Shown piece by piece: positions 54,114 through 64,000 of a DNA stretch of 64,000 nucleotides; the stretch's first letter is position 1; each line of letters begins with the position of its first letter. The notes beneath the pieces are model-generated. The model was not told where the DNA came from. It searched no databases and saw only the letters and a program-made list of their open reading frames with translations. A program made the translations under genes and the position numbers. The stretch covers positions 124,001 to 188,000 of the forward strand of contig JAMYHL010000044.1 of NCBI GenBank assembly GCA_025531455.1, in the 5' to 3' direction. Source of the DNA: Apiotrichum sp. Y4204 (lineage: Eukaryota > Basidiomycota > Tremellomycetes > Trichosporonales > Trichosporonaceae).

Positions 54114-57100
54114 AGATCTCTGCCGGGGACCCAGAGCATGGTCGCTCGCAAAAAGTAGGACGTCTAGCCTTGGTCTTGACGGCTCGGATTCAACCACCCC
54201 ACCGAACGCGCATGCGTTGGTTGGAATGCGATTCAAAGGCACTTCCATGCAGCGCAGCGTTGCTCGCGGCGCGCAGGCGACCAGCATGCTGGTAGATCGA
54301 GGACGTCAGAAGTACGGTGACGAACATGGCTGGGGCGGCAAAATGGTGGAGTGATAGCGTGAGCGCCGGGGCGGTAGTCAATTGTGATTCTATACCTAGC
54401 ATAAGATAATCTGTTCTCTGTTGATACCTCGATGTACAGTTCGTCTCTGATCAGGAGCTGCGAAGTAGTTGACAAACCGGGCGAACCGTACTGCGCGGCT
54501 GCCCGACTGGCGCAACAGGCTGCCTTTGCGATCGGGTTGATCCCCGGTCGATCAGGTCACTCATGCCATCACTTAAGCCACATAAATTGTCAAGACGTGT
54601 TTCGAACAGAGTCGGTTGATGAATGTATTCACAGAGAGCGAAGGACAGGGGCAATGTTCGTGATGGCGGGCAATGGCAAAGATCCAGTGGGATATCACCC
54701 AGAACACTACAGATCCATCAACTCCATAGCACTTTCCACAACAAGGTCACCGCATCAGCTTCTGCCTCGCGCGCGCGACGGCGCTCGCGACGCGTTCGTC
54801 TAGCCTTGACCGACGGAGAACAGAGCCGTCTCTACCATAGGATGCAGTAAGGTGCAGAGTGCCAACCCAGCCTGCCAGCTTGCCCGATCATTCACGCGAG
54901 TCACTTCCTCCATGTCCCATATGTTCTATAGTCTAGGCCTCGTAGTCTAGGCCTCGGCCTCGAGCACAACGTACGACGCGGGTCCTAGGTGATGCAGGTT
55001 GACACACGGATTGAAGCGAGATCACAATCAACAAAAATAACTTGCCTCAACTCCAGGGACGATGGAAATCGTGTCGGTCCCCCTAATTACTTTGTCAAGG
55101 CCGGCACCCTGTGGACAAATTGACAAGGCTTGCACCCTGCCCTCCCTGGCACAGTATGCCGCACCGCGTCTCACGTCTTAACAACGCGTAGCTCGTAGAC
55201 TATAGTGGGGTCGGGACATGGATGTTACGCGCACGACTTCGAGTAGAGATACCGCATACGCGTCGCGAGAACGCGAGCTCATAAGCCCACGTGCTGTCGC
55301 TAAACTTTGTTCAAGCTCTTGATCGTTTGACGGGCCTCTCGACAGGGTGCGAGACGGAGTCCAGAGTCGCGGCGAGGCCGCCCGAGGCGGGCAGCGGAAG
55401 ATTTCATAATAGCCAGTGTTGGTTGCACAGTTTGTCATGACTTGTACTTGCCATTCTTGATCCAGGAGCTGCACGCTCAGCTTCACCAATCCACCTGTCC
55501 TCCTCGTCGATCACGATCTGCACTGTGCTGCTTGTTGTCACTTGGCTTCACGAAGAATGCGTGTTACGTTAAAGACGCTGCGCCCGACGGTGGAGCCGAG
55601 CCTGCTTGCTCGCGTTCCGCCTGGCCGCTGGCCGCTGGCCTCCTGGGTCCCATGACGGCAGTGCGCAGCAGGCACCGAGCCTGACGTATGTGCTTAATTC
55701 TGCAGCCTGCTGGCATGTGGTTCGCTGGATCTCGTGCCCAGGTCCCAGGCCCCGGTTGAATTGTTGAACCTATCCTGTTGGAGGTGGGCACCTGGGCACC
55801 AACGCGTTGCAACGTCCGGATCGAATGGCATGCGCCGAGGACCGAATAAAGTGGTGCGTTCACCGCCGACGACGAGAACGCAAGTGACCACCTCGAACAG
55901 AAAGTGAATCAAGTGGACGTGACTGCGGTGTGGAGCACTCAATGTGGATCAGTGTCAAGGCCGCATCGTCCGTCACTCTGCGCAGTAATCCGAAACAGAA
56001 TGCCAGGGCGTGTTTACACCGAAACGCGAACTCACTTTGTACGGCATTGAAGCCTGGAACGGAAAAGTTGCAGACAAATTGGGTGCTCGGGAGTGGCGGG
56101 ATGACCCAGTGTCAAGTGATCGCGAACGCTCTGCCTTGCGCTTTGCGGCCTTTTTTTTCTTCATTGTGACGAGACGGCCGGCTCCTCCAGCTCTGGTAGC
56201 TCCGCTCAGTCCAGGCATCACCTCATCAATCGACATCGCGGGGTTCGATGACGGCTCGGAACACTGAAGTGGCGGTTACGCGCAATGGCTGGCCGTGAGG
56301 ACGTAAGATATTTTGCCATGTCTCTTCTCTCAACTTGCTTAATCCGCTTCACCTGTGAAGAGGATCAGAGGATGCTCCATCAAATAAACGAGCACGCGAG
56401 CACTTTCCCAAGAGGGCAGATTCAAAGATGGGCATCGAGATGCTCCCCAAATCCCCAGTTGGCCAGCTGGACGGGCTCGGAGCTCGGAGGATCCCAATCG
56501 CATAAGGGCTTCCCCAAACGGACCGATTCTTGACAGTCCGCTAGGCCGCTAGTGTGCAGCTGTCCACTGTCACGGTCGACCTGCAGGGTCTGCGGGCCTG
56601 GGGAGGGATGGGGAGCGTCGTCGCCCATCCCCGCATCCTGCCCATCACGCTTTTGAAACGCCGTCTCTTCCGAGCGTCCCGTGCACCGCGATCTGCGATC
56701 TGCACTGCTCGCTGCGGGTACTTTGTACGAGATAGTTCCGCCAAGCCTGCAGAAACAGACCAAACTATACCGAAAACAATCCAAATGTGTTCCGATGCTA
56801 GCAGACCCCACACTTGGAGTCACGTAGAACGCTCACAGGAGTGTTTGTTTTGTTTTGGCCCTCTTTCAGACAGTAAACTCCTGTTGCTCTTGTTGCTCAG
56901 GGATTGTGACAGGGTCAGACTAGGGAGAGGAAGAGTTCCGTACGAGGGGTGTACGTACGCGCAAATCAGGTGCGCACAGGATCACAGGACCACAAGCTAG
57001 TGTGCGATCGTGCAGGATCGCGCAGCGCGCAGCATGGAGGAAGTGCAGGATCCAGGATATCCAGGCCATCCAGGAGCCGCTGGACCACATGCCGCTGCCG

Positions 57101-57660
57101 CTGCCTGAGGAGGTCCGTGCCTGCCTGCTCCGTGCCGCCGTGCCGTGCCGAGCATAGCTCCCCAGTGGCCCACAGCTAAACCCCCACCGCGCGCAGCAGC
57201 ACGCCAAACATGCCGCACGTACGTAGCTGCTGTCATGCTGCTTTATTCCTCCGCGCCCCCACTCCAGCTGCGCTTTGAGCTCTCCTCTGGCTTGTCCTCT
57301 CCTCCTCTACTGGCCTCCTGCCGCGTCGGGCCCAGGGCACCGAACGTTCCTCTCACCCTTCCCCCGGTCTCAGGCGCGCCAAACGTCTCTTTGCTCACTG
57401 GTCTTTTGCTGTGGTCGCTGGTCGTGCGCCGCTCCGTCTGGCTACTAACAGTCGGCTAGCATGCGCCCAGCTGCAATTAAAGCTGCTGCGCACGGGCGCG
57501 GGTCGCGATCACGCAGGGCACCAAGGATGCAGATGACCTGCAGAATACCCCGGCCACTAGGCAACAGCAGAAGGAAAGAAGCCGAAGCAACAGCACTAGC
57601 GGTCAGTAACCACAACAATCTCTCACCATCCCTCACGCCCTCTTGCCCTTGCCTTGTCTT

Positions 57661-57685
57661 GTCCTGTCCTGTCCTGTCCTGTCCT
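57661..57685. repeat. GTCCT pentanucleotide repeat
   Basis: Five tandem GTCCT units in the pyrimidine-rich upstream region of the PEBP-like gene. Confidence 0.9.
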
Positions 57686-57790
57686 GCCCTCCCTCTCCCC
57701 ATCACCCTTCACTCCCCAGCTCGAGACGTTCCCCTCGCACATCGTTTCCTCCCCCTTCACTCGCCAGCCCCCAGCCAGTCCCCTTTCCCA

Positions 57791-57796
57791 TATAAA
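57791..57796 (+). promoter_or_regulatory. TATA box
   Basis: TATAAA in CCCATATAAACCCC, 69 nt upstream of the ATG of the PEBP-like surface protein, with a CT-rich leader after it. Confidence 0.6.
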
Positions 57797-57859
57797 CCCC
57801 TCTGAGCCCCCTACCTCCTTCTCTTCTCCCCAAACATCCCCACCTCAACCTCATCCACA

Positions 57860-59052
57860 ATGTTCGGTGCCGCCGCCCTCCTCCTCCTTGCTTCGTTCGC
57901 TCGTGCCGAGCTCGGCCCCAACGACGTCGAGGTCATCAAGGAGAACGTCAACAGTGGGTATTCACACCTGACCAGTGGCCTACGGAGTGGCTGCTTGGCA
58001 GACTTTTGTGTCCTGTGTGGCGCGTTTGCCGTCCTGGTCATGAGATCCGCAGGGCCGCAGCAGTGCAGTAGGCTAACAGCATAGACGCCAAGCTTGACGG
58101 CCTCTTCACCGACTTCAACCCCGAGGGTCTCGTTGTCGCTCACTGGTCGTCGTCGAACACCTCCATCTCGATCGGCAAGCCCATCGAGCCCGACACCGCC
58201 AAGAACTTCCCTTCGATGATCGCGATCCAGCCCGCCCCCGGTGCTAACTTCTCGGCCGAGACTGTGAGTTTGTGAAAGGGTTTTGCGTCTTGTGTTGTTC
58301 TCAGAATTTGGACAAGTCGTGTCTCCAGGACCCTGCAGTTTGCGGTTCCAGGCTGACGGCAGATGTACACCGCTCTCCTCGTCGACGCCGCCCAGGTCGG
58401 CACCAACTTCACCGGCGACACCCAGACTCTCCACTGGCTCATCAACGGCATTCACCTCAACGTCCCTCAGCAGCAGAGCAACGCCACCCAGATGGGCAAC
58501 TCCACCGAGGGCGCCAACTCCACCGAGCAGGCCAACTCCACTGAGCAGGCCAACTCCACTCAGCCCCAGAAGGGCGGCCCCTACCCCCTCAACTACGACA
58601 ACGGCACCACCGTGATTGAGTACGCCGGCCCCAACCCTCCCGCTGGTGACGCCCCCCACCGTTACGTTTTCCTTGTCTACGCCCAGCCCGACAACTTCAC
58701 CGCTCCCGAGGCCTACTCGCGTGCCCAGCAGTACCCCAACCCCCAGAAGTTCGACTTCGTCAAGTACCACACCGACGCCAAGCTCGGCAACCTCGCCGGT
58801 ATCACCTTCTTCACTGTCGGCCAGCCCAACGCCACCCAGACCGTTGAGCCTACTCAGAACGCTACCGGCACCATCTCTGCCCCCACCGACGGCTCCTCCA
58901 ACGGTGGCAGCACCAACCCCGACGGCACTGCCAACAACGGCACCAGCCCCTCGGACCCTGCCGGCAAGCCGCCGGGCTCCGGCGCCTTCAAGGTGCTCCC
59001 CGCTGCCGGCTTCACCGCCGCTATTGCCGCTGCCCTTGCTGCCCTCATCTAA
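57860..59052 (+). CDS. Secreted GPI-anchored PEBP-like protein (three exons, 320 aa)
   Basis: Phosphatidylethanolamine-binding-protein fold at the cell surface; function unknown. Exons 57860-57953, 58085-58263 and 58363-59052; introns 131 and 99 nt, phases consistent. Residues 1-16 form a signal peptide (MFGAAALLLLASFARA). PEBP landmarks are HWLINGIHLN, then EYAGPNPPAGDAPHRYVFLV (His190-Arg191 of the second conserved region) and a final GNLAGITFFTV. The first conserved region, normally DPDxP, reads VDAAQVG at residues 98-104, so the usual ligand-pocket residues are missing. An insert rich in NST sequons and a Thr/Asn/Gly stalk lead to a GPI tail (AAGFTAAIAAALAALI). Many N-glycosylation sites fit a wall or membrane protein. 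C-ending codon bias is very strong, suggesting high expression. The 58084 acceptor (TAG) is forced by frame. Confidence 0.82.
58513..58563 (+). repeat. In-frame 18-bp coding repeat (ANSTEQ)
   Basis: Two full 18-bp units and a shortened third encode Ala-Asn-Ser-Thr-Glu-Gln, each carrying an N-glycosylation sequon, inside the loop of the PEBP-like protein. Confidence 0.88.
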
Positions 59053-60733
59053 GCGCAGTTCGAGTTACATTCCGCTAGCGAGTGTGTCATCGTCTGTTCT
59101 CCGTCGGCGTGCGGGTTCCTCAGTGCCCTCTGCCGATCGCATCCTGTACCGTAGATTTTCTGCGTCACGAGTTACCTGGCATCTGCGCCGCCCTTAGTGT
59201 GACGTATAATAATGTAGTGTCTGTATCTGTTGAGATGCTGAGATGCTATGTTTCGTTGCGTGAGGTGATGATCATGTTGCTGTTTTGGCGCCCTGCGGTG
59301 CAACACTGACTTTAGTGGTGTTGACCGACTTGTTACGAGATGACAGTTGCTTCCAGTTGTTCAGAGCGCAGACGACTGGACATCGAGGAGCGTTTTGATG
59401 ACTCTGATATCGGATGTGAGGCGCATTTAACGCTGCGAATGACGTTTGGAATCCGATCGACCAAGCAATCAGCACGAGGACTGCAATAACAGATATGGGA
59501 CCTGACAGCAAGCAACGTATGAACGGCACTGACATTCCGAAGAGCTGCGCAGCCGCAGCTGTACATTACCAGAACAAAAGCAAAATCACAGACAAAAAAA
59601 AAAACCAAACGCCGCCGCTGACGACAATTCGCCCGAGTCAAGTCGTTACTCGCCGGCGTGTGTTCGGAATCACGCGTCTAGCATCTGTATATTGCTAGTG
59701 TTGCGGTGCGCCCTTGCGGCCTTGCCGTCTTGCGGGCGGGCGGTGAGCGCGGTGTTTCCAGGCTCATGGTAGCCAACAGCATCTTACTGCCACCATTGCC
59801 TTCCTACACACAACCACCCAGCTGGTTTCTGCGCAAGCGGAACATTTGAAACAAATGGCGCGTACCATGCGAACACCATGCTGTGAGCATGTGTGATTCC
59901 ATGATCTCATGCATGATGCACTTCTGGTACTGGTACAGTAATATCATGGGCGGCGCCAAGAGTTAATTTTCACCATCGACCCAGGACCCTGCCAACTGCC
60001 TGCCAACTGCCGAGGTGCCGACTCCAATGGAGGGCTGGACGGGATCCGCAGATGAGCCATTTGTGTTGATCGATCTACGATCTGCACATCCTAGTAATCC
60101 GAGTTTAGCTCGTTCCCCATAGATCGCCTTATCGACCCCTCATCTGCATCTCAACATGTCATAGTGGATACACTCGAGCTGGATGCACTGATGAAGAATT
60201 GCTTTGCAGCAGTGCCACCAGGAACAACACACCCAGTGCTGCCCCCCCCACGGCGCAAGGCAGGGTTGCTCTGCTATGCTGTATATACTTTTACGAGGTG
60301 GCTGATTGGCTGGTACTGCGCCGGGCAAACTCGCGCCAACTCTTCGGCATTTTGCAAAACTCCGTTTCCACCACGGAGAGTCTAGTTATTGCTGGGCTAT
60401 GATGCGAATTAGATATATTAGAGCCATAGTAGGAAATAGGATAACAATGGATAATAGTAATAGGAAAAGCATACCAAGGGGATTGTTGGCTGGCTCTCTT
60501 TGTGCGGCTCTCTTTGTGCAGGTTCTCGCGCCCACCCTGGGGCCATTCTGCTCCCCAGGCTCTCGTGCTGCTTGCTGCACACCCTTGGCGTATCATAGCC
60601 CTGCTGATCACCACTGCACAACCGTCTCCACCGCTGCTCGGCTCCTCATCCTCACCACTCTCCTGTCTCGACTCTCCATCTCTCCCTCCACCTCCCTCCT
60701 CCCCCCTCCTATCCTCCCCAAAACACACTCGCA
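59053..60733. other. Intergenic, promoter of COX5A
   Basis: 1.7 kb with no supported gene. A poly-A run is near 59596. A perfect 14-bp tandem duplication (GGCTCTCTTTGTGC) lies at 60492-60519, about 220 bp upstream of COX5A. The final 80 nt are a CT-rich leader. Confidence 0.5.
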
Positions 60734-62084
60734 ATGTCGCTCCTCCGCACCGCCGCTGTCCGCGCCTCGGCCGCCCCCCGCGCCGCCCTCGCCCTCGCCC
60801 TCCGCGCCGCCTCGACCGTCAACGTCGTCTCGTCGCGCTCCAACGAGAGCTCGGCGCTCCTCGCCAACATCGAGGCGTCGTGGGCCAACCTTCCCGCCTC
60901 GGAGCAGCACGAGGTCTACCAGAAGCTTGAGGAGATCCAGAAGAAGGACTGGAAGGAGCTCACCGTCGACGAGAAGAAGGCTGGTGAGTATCGTTGGAGC
61001 TTGGCTGTTCTGTGTCGTCAATTTCGTGCAACGAAACTCGCCGAATTCAGATTGGCCCATCCTCGGGTCTTTTGGGTCCCTGCCAGACCACAATGATTCT
61101 TGCATGGGAAGAGTGCATGCGCAACGATGCGCTCGGCGGTGCACCTATGGTGATGCACCGAAGGTCGCCGAGCGCCGAGGTGCGATGTCGTGTGGAAGGA
61201 CTGCATCAAAATACTGCACATATCAAAGGCCTCAAGCCGTCTGTGTAGATGGCGCATCCCACCCACCCCCGCGCATAACCGAGACGAGGCGAAGACCCGA
61301 CCAACCCGCGACATTTCTTTTGTCTGTCTGCCACCCACAGGGGTCATCGTACCGGGTCCTCCCGGAGTGGCGCCGTGCTGTCCTCTACATGCGCTCGTCA
61401 CCACAGACGGCGACGGCGTGCATTGCGATCGCGGACCCCCTGTCTGCATGCATGCGCGGTGGATGCATATCCAATCGTGCACCTTGCCGACCGTGCTCTG
61501 CCTGGTCAGCAGGTGAAGACTTGTGGGCAACTAGCCAATACCACGGCGCCACTTGCGCCGCTGTCAACGCCTCACACCTCACAATGTGCTGTCTGCGTCT
61601 CCCATCTCCCTCCGTCCCTCTGTGCCTTCCGAAGCTTGACAATTGAGTGCTGACACCGTACCCTTCCGACCTCGCATCCGACCTCGCCTGCTTATCTACA
61701 CCTTGTGCCCATAGCGTACTACGTCTCGTTCGGCCCCCACGGACCCCGTGCCCCCGTCAACCCCCCGGGCCGTGGCATGAAGGTGTTCGCCGGAACCCTT
61801 GCCACCGTCGCCGCCGCTATGGGTCTCTTCGCCTTCGTCCGTAGCCAGGGTGAGTCGTCACACTCGAAAGGAAGGCATAAACTGACACTCAGCTCCCCCT
61901 CCCCCCAAGACCTGGAACCGCGAATACCAGGAGCAGTCGACCGAGTACCTCAAGGAGCAGAAGTCGAACCCCATCGTGCGTGTCAAACGACCTTGTGTTT
62001 CGCATCACAGAACTCCAAGTGCTGACGTTGCAGTCCGGTGTCTCGTCCGAGGGCTACAAGGGCAAGGGAATGGTCATGGTCTAA
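60734..62084 (+). CDS. COX5A: Cytochrome c oxidase subunit IV/Va (COX5A type), mitochondrial
   Basis: Nuclear-encoded subunit of respiratory complex IV, inner membrane. Exons 60734-60983, 61715-61849, 61893-61975 and 62034-62084; introns 731, 43 and 58 nt, 172 aa. The N-terminus is a mitochondrial presequence (MSLLRTAAVRASAAPRAALA). The mature part has the family blocks SALLANIEASWANLPASEQH, KLEEIQKKDWKELTVDEKKA, AYYVSFGPHGPRAP and one transmembrane helix (VFAGTLATVAAAMGLFAFV). It ends with KTWNREYQEQSTEYLKEQK, typical of fungal COX5. The first intron is by far the longest in the window. Exon joins are in phase, and the second exon begins exactly at the conserved AYYVSFGPHG. Confidence 0.94.
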
Positions 62085-62598
62085 GCCAACACAAACACAT
62101 AGCCCGGCGAGCGGAAAGCCGGCCGCGCCCGTCCGCCACAGCACAAATAGAACTGGGCGGGCGCCACGCGCGGTCGCCGCTAACAAAGGGATCTTGGAAC
62201 ATACGTCCGTCCTTCGTAGCCAAATGGGAAGAACAAGGGATGAATCGTATTTGCATAGCGGCATCGACAGTGCGGGTTGGGAGAGGAAGAGAGAGGGCAA
62301 AGGCCGGCCACGGAGTGTTGACGATCTCGCGAGACTAACCGGCCCCAGTGGCTTCATCGATGGACCCGGACATGATCCCATGTCCGCCGCACCAACCCCT
62401 ATCACTGACTTAACGTCTGTGGACTCTGTCAACCATGTCCGTCGCGGTCGTCATCTACTCCATAAACATATTGACATTCAGCACATCACCATTCCTCCCA
62501 TGGGCCCCATTCAGGCCATCACGTCTTACTAATACAGGGTGAAGTTCCCACCAAACACAAGTCGGCAGCAGCAGTCACCCCCAGCCCCGGCCCCGATC
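62085..62598. other. 3' region of COX5A, no gene seen
   Basis: About 500 nt of non-coding sequence after the COX5A stop. Confidence 0.5.
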
Positions 62599-62920
62599 TC
62601 AAACCACCTGCGCTTCGAGCCGCGCTCCATTGCCGAGACCAGGCGACCGCGCTTCCAAAGGACGCTCCGAGGGCCGAGGGGCTCGAGGCGAGCAGGCGCG
62701 GGGAATGCCCCGCGCCGCCCTACTGCGCTTGAAATACCCCCAGGGGCGGCCCCAAGTCTTGCCTACAAACAGCCGAACAGCTTGCACAACACTTCCCAGA
62801 CGCACATCCTCGACGCGGGCGATATGCACGCCCCGCCCCGCGTGCGCCGCGAGGCCGCCTCCACCCCAGGTTGCGCAGCATTGGCTCGTGACTCCGTGAG
62901 GGTCGTTGATGTACTCGTCA
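62599..62920 (-). other. Possible minus-strand coding segment, unknown
   Basis: An open minus-strand frame with gene-like codons reads DEYINDPHGVTSQCCATWGG, HIARVEDVRLGSVVQAVRL and GKTWGRPWGYFKR, turning Arg/Pro-rich before its stop. Only the second half has an ATG. It lies downstream of the NTA1-like gene on the same strand and could be a last exon of an unmodelled gene. No family recognised. Confidence 0.3.
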
Positions 62921-63377
62921 AGGCCTCGTTACCTGGACCAACAGGTGCTGCCTGTACATAACGTAGCGCATCGTTCTACTCCATGTATTCTCCTGTCTGA
63001 GCTCGTTACAACGTATCCGGATTCCGTGACAGCATGTACCTTGGTTCCATTGGTCGCATTGTGGCATTGATGTCCGGTGCAATCATCGATAGCACCAAGA
63101 TGTATGAGCCAAAGAATGACGTCACTTCGCTGACACGCTCCATGTCATCTGGTCTGCATTCCGATCTCTATCACTCTACTTCGCAGCCAGTGGGCCACAG
63201 TCATCCGTATCGGACGCGCCAGAAGGAATGCAACATGGCACGCACGGAACAGGCGGGTCCACTTCTCAGACTCCTGCAGCCCGATATCGGAAGGAGCTCT
63301 TGCGCGATCTTGCGGAATCCCCGGCTCCGGTTCGGTGGACGCCGATTTCGTTCCCACATACCGCAGGCCACAGGTAC
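62921..63377. other. Gap downstream of NTA1-like gene
   Basis: Open minus-strand frame continues past the NTA1 stop region (to about 63145) with plausible composition, but no family or splice link can be shown. It may be 3' untranslated sequence or an additional exon. Confidence 0.35.
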
Positions 63378-64000
63378 TCACACCTGGCAGATCATAACGC
63401 GCTCCTCGGAGCGATTACAGCACTCGATGAGCTCGATCGCGCTCGGCGCACTCGCGAGCGTCATGACGCACGAAGTGCCTGCAAAGCGCGTCCCGCGCTC
63501 CAGTCCGGCCCGATTACACGCGACAAAGACCATCTCGCGGCGCGGCGGCGGGAGCTCGAGACCCGTCGCGTCGTAACTCGGTGTTGGGTCGTGTAGGGGC
63601 GAGAGACGCGCCGCCCAGTAGTTCAGATTGCTCTCTGACGGCGCGTGCAGGTCATGTGGCGGCGGAGGTGTCGAGTCTGAGTCTGAGTCGGGGTCCGGGT
63701 CCTGCTCGGCTGGATCCAGCCAGTTCATCCTGCAATCAGCGGGGAACTGAGTGTTGTGACGTACGGGCAGACGAGAACGTCGACGTTGTTAGACACACAG
63801 TATGTCGCCAGCTCAAATGCGTTCCACGGGGCTGGTATTAGATGTCAGGCGGAAGCGTAACAGGTAACATACCCAAAAATTCCTTCGGGTTTAGGTCTGG
63901 TGTGAGTACAGTTCCTTGTGGGTTACAGGATTTAAATTACAGAATCCCTTCACCAGTTTCAAACCCGTCAAAGTCCTCACTCACCCATGCAGATTCCTAT
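63378..64000 (-). CDS. NTA1: N-terminal amidase, NTA1-like nitrilase (5' part outside window)
   Basis: Nitrilase-fold amidohydrolase that deamidates N-terminal Asn or Gln, feeding the Arg/N-degron pathway. Minus strand, exons visible: 64000-63985 (continuing beyond the edge), 63896-63873, 63831-63765 and 63729-63378; introns 88, 41 and 35 nt, all phases agree. The joined frame reads IGICMDLNPKEFLAPWNAFE, then NVDVLVCPMNWLDP; the Cys of GICMDLNP is the expected nucleophile. Further on, VFVACNRAGLERGTRFAGTS is the NTA1 C-terminal signature, ending EERVMICQV-stop. An acidic Asp/Pro/Ser insert (about residues 6-30 after MNWLDP) is family-variable. The catalytic Glu and Lys lie upstream of the window. 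A further 3' exon cannot be excluded. Confidence 0.86.

Larger units (their letters stand above)
54114..57859. other. Gene-poor interval, no gene seen
   Basis: 3.7 kb with only short ORFs lacking gene-like codon use or motifs. GTCCT repeats occur at 57661-57685. The last 200 nt are C/T-rich and form the promoter and leader of the PEBP-like gene. Confidence 0.45.

Noticed and set aside
57811..58770. 319-codon antisense ORF over the PEBP-like gene
   Set aside because: Val/Gly/Leu-rich mirror of strongly C-ending codons on the real gene strand; no motif.
60306..61646. 446-codon plus-strand ORF over the COX5A start and first intron
   Set aside because: It runs in another frame through the COX5A leader, exon 1 and intron. 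Its sequence is low-complexity Ser/Pro/Arg with no motif; COX5A exons explain the region.

Overview
The window is nuclear DNA from a GC-rich basidiomycete fungus, most likely a Tremellomycetes yeast of the Trichosporonales or Cryptococcus kind. That placement is inferred from gene content, very short introns (33 to 130 nt in most genes) with GTNNGT donors and CTNAC/CTAAT branch sites, strong C-ending codon bias, and several GPI-anchored surface proteins. There are no bacterial, plasmid, CRISPR or phage features. Gene models below were spliced by eye and checked for reading phase across every intron.

Left block (1 to 10.7 kb): a RhoGAP protein, a KNH-like GPI-anchored wall protein, a membrane-anchored histidine phosphatase, COQ4 (ubiquinone biosynthesis, opposite strand) and an MFS monocarboxylate-type transporter.

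Gene-poor block (10.7 to 28.7 kb): no long open reading frame. It holds one intact, well-supported gene, a compact five-exon velvet-domain regulator (20.8 to 21.6 kb). Around it are short patches that read like protein but change frame or strand and could not be assembled. They are best read as decayed genes or intron-dense genes that cannot be modelled by eye.

Middle block (28.7 to 47.2 kb): a Cys-rich GPI protein, a SAP-domain protein, the PI4-kinase PIK1 (with 16- and 17-nt coding exons), an F-box-like protein, a small single-pass membrane protein whose gene shows no long ORF, and an OTUD6-type deubiquitinase.

Right block (48.7 to 64 kb): a second RhoGAP (Sec14/BCH-RhoGAP type), the V-ATPase proteolipid VMA3, a ZNF511-like zinc-finger protein, a GPI-anchored PEBP-like protein, cytochrome oxidase subunit COX5A with a 731-nt first intron, and the C-terminal part of an NTA1-type N-terminal amidase cut by the window edge. 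The genes are not an operon or a pathway cluster. They are mostly housekeeping genes (respiration, ubiquinone, vacuolar acidification, Golgi phosphoinositide, ubiquitin, Rho signalling) with three lineage-type surface proteins. I found no convincing previously undescribed multi-gene system. The most unusual material is the relic-rich block around the velvet gene, the surface PEBP-like protein, and the very small exons and introns.
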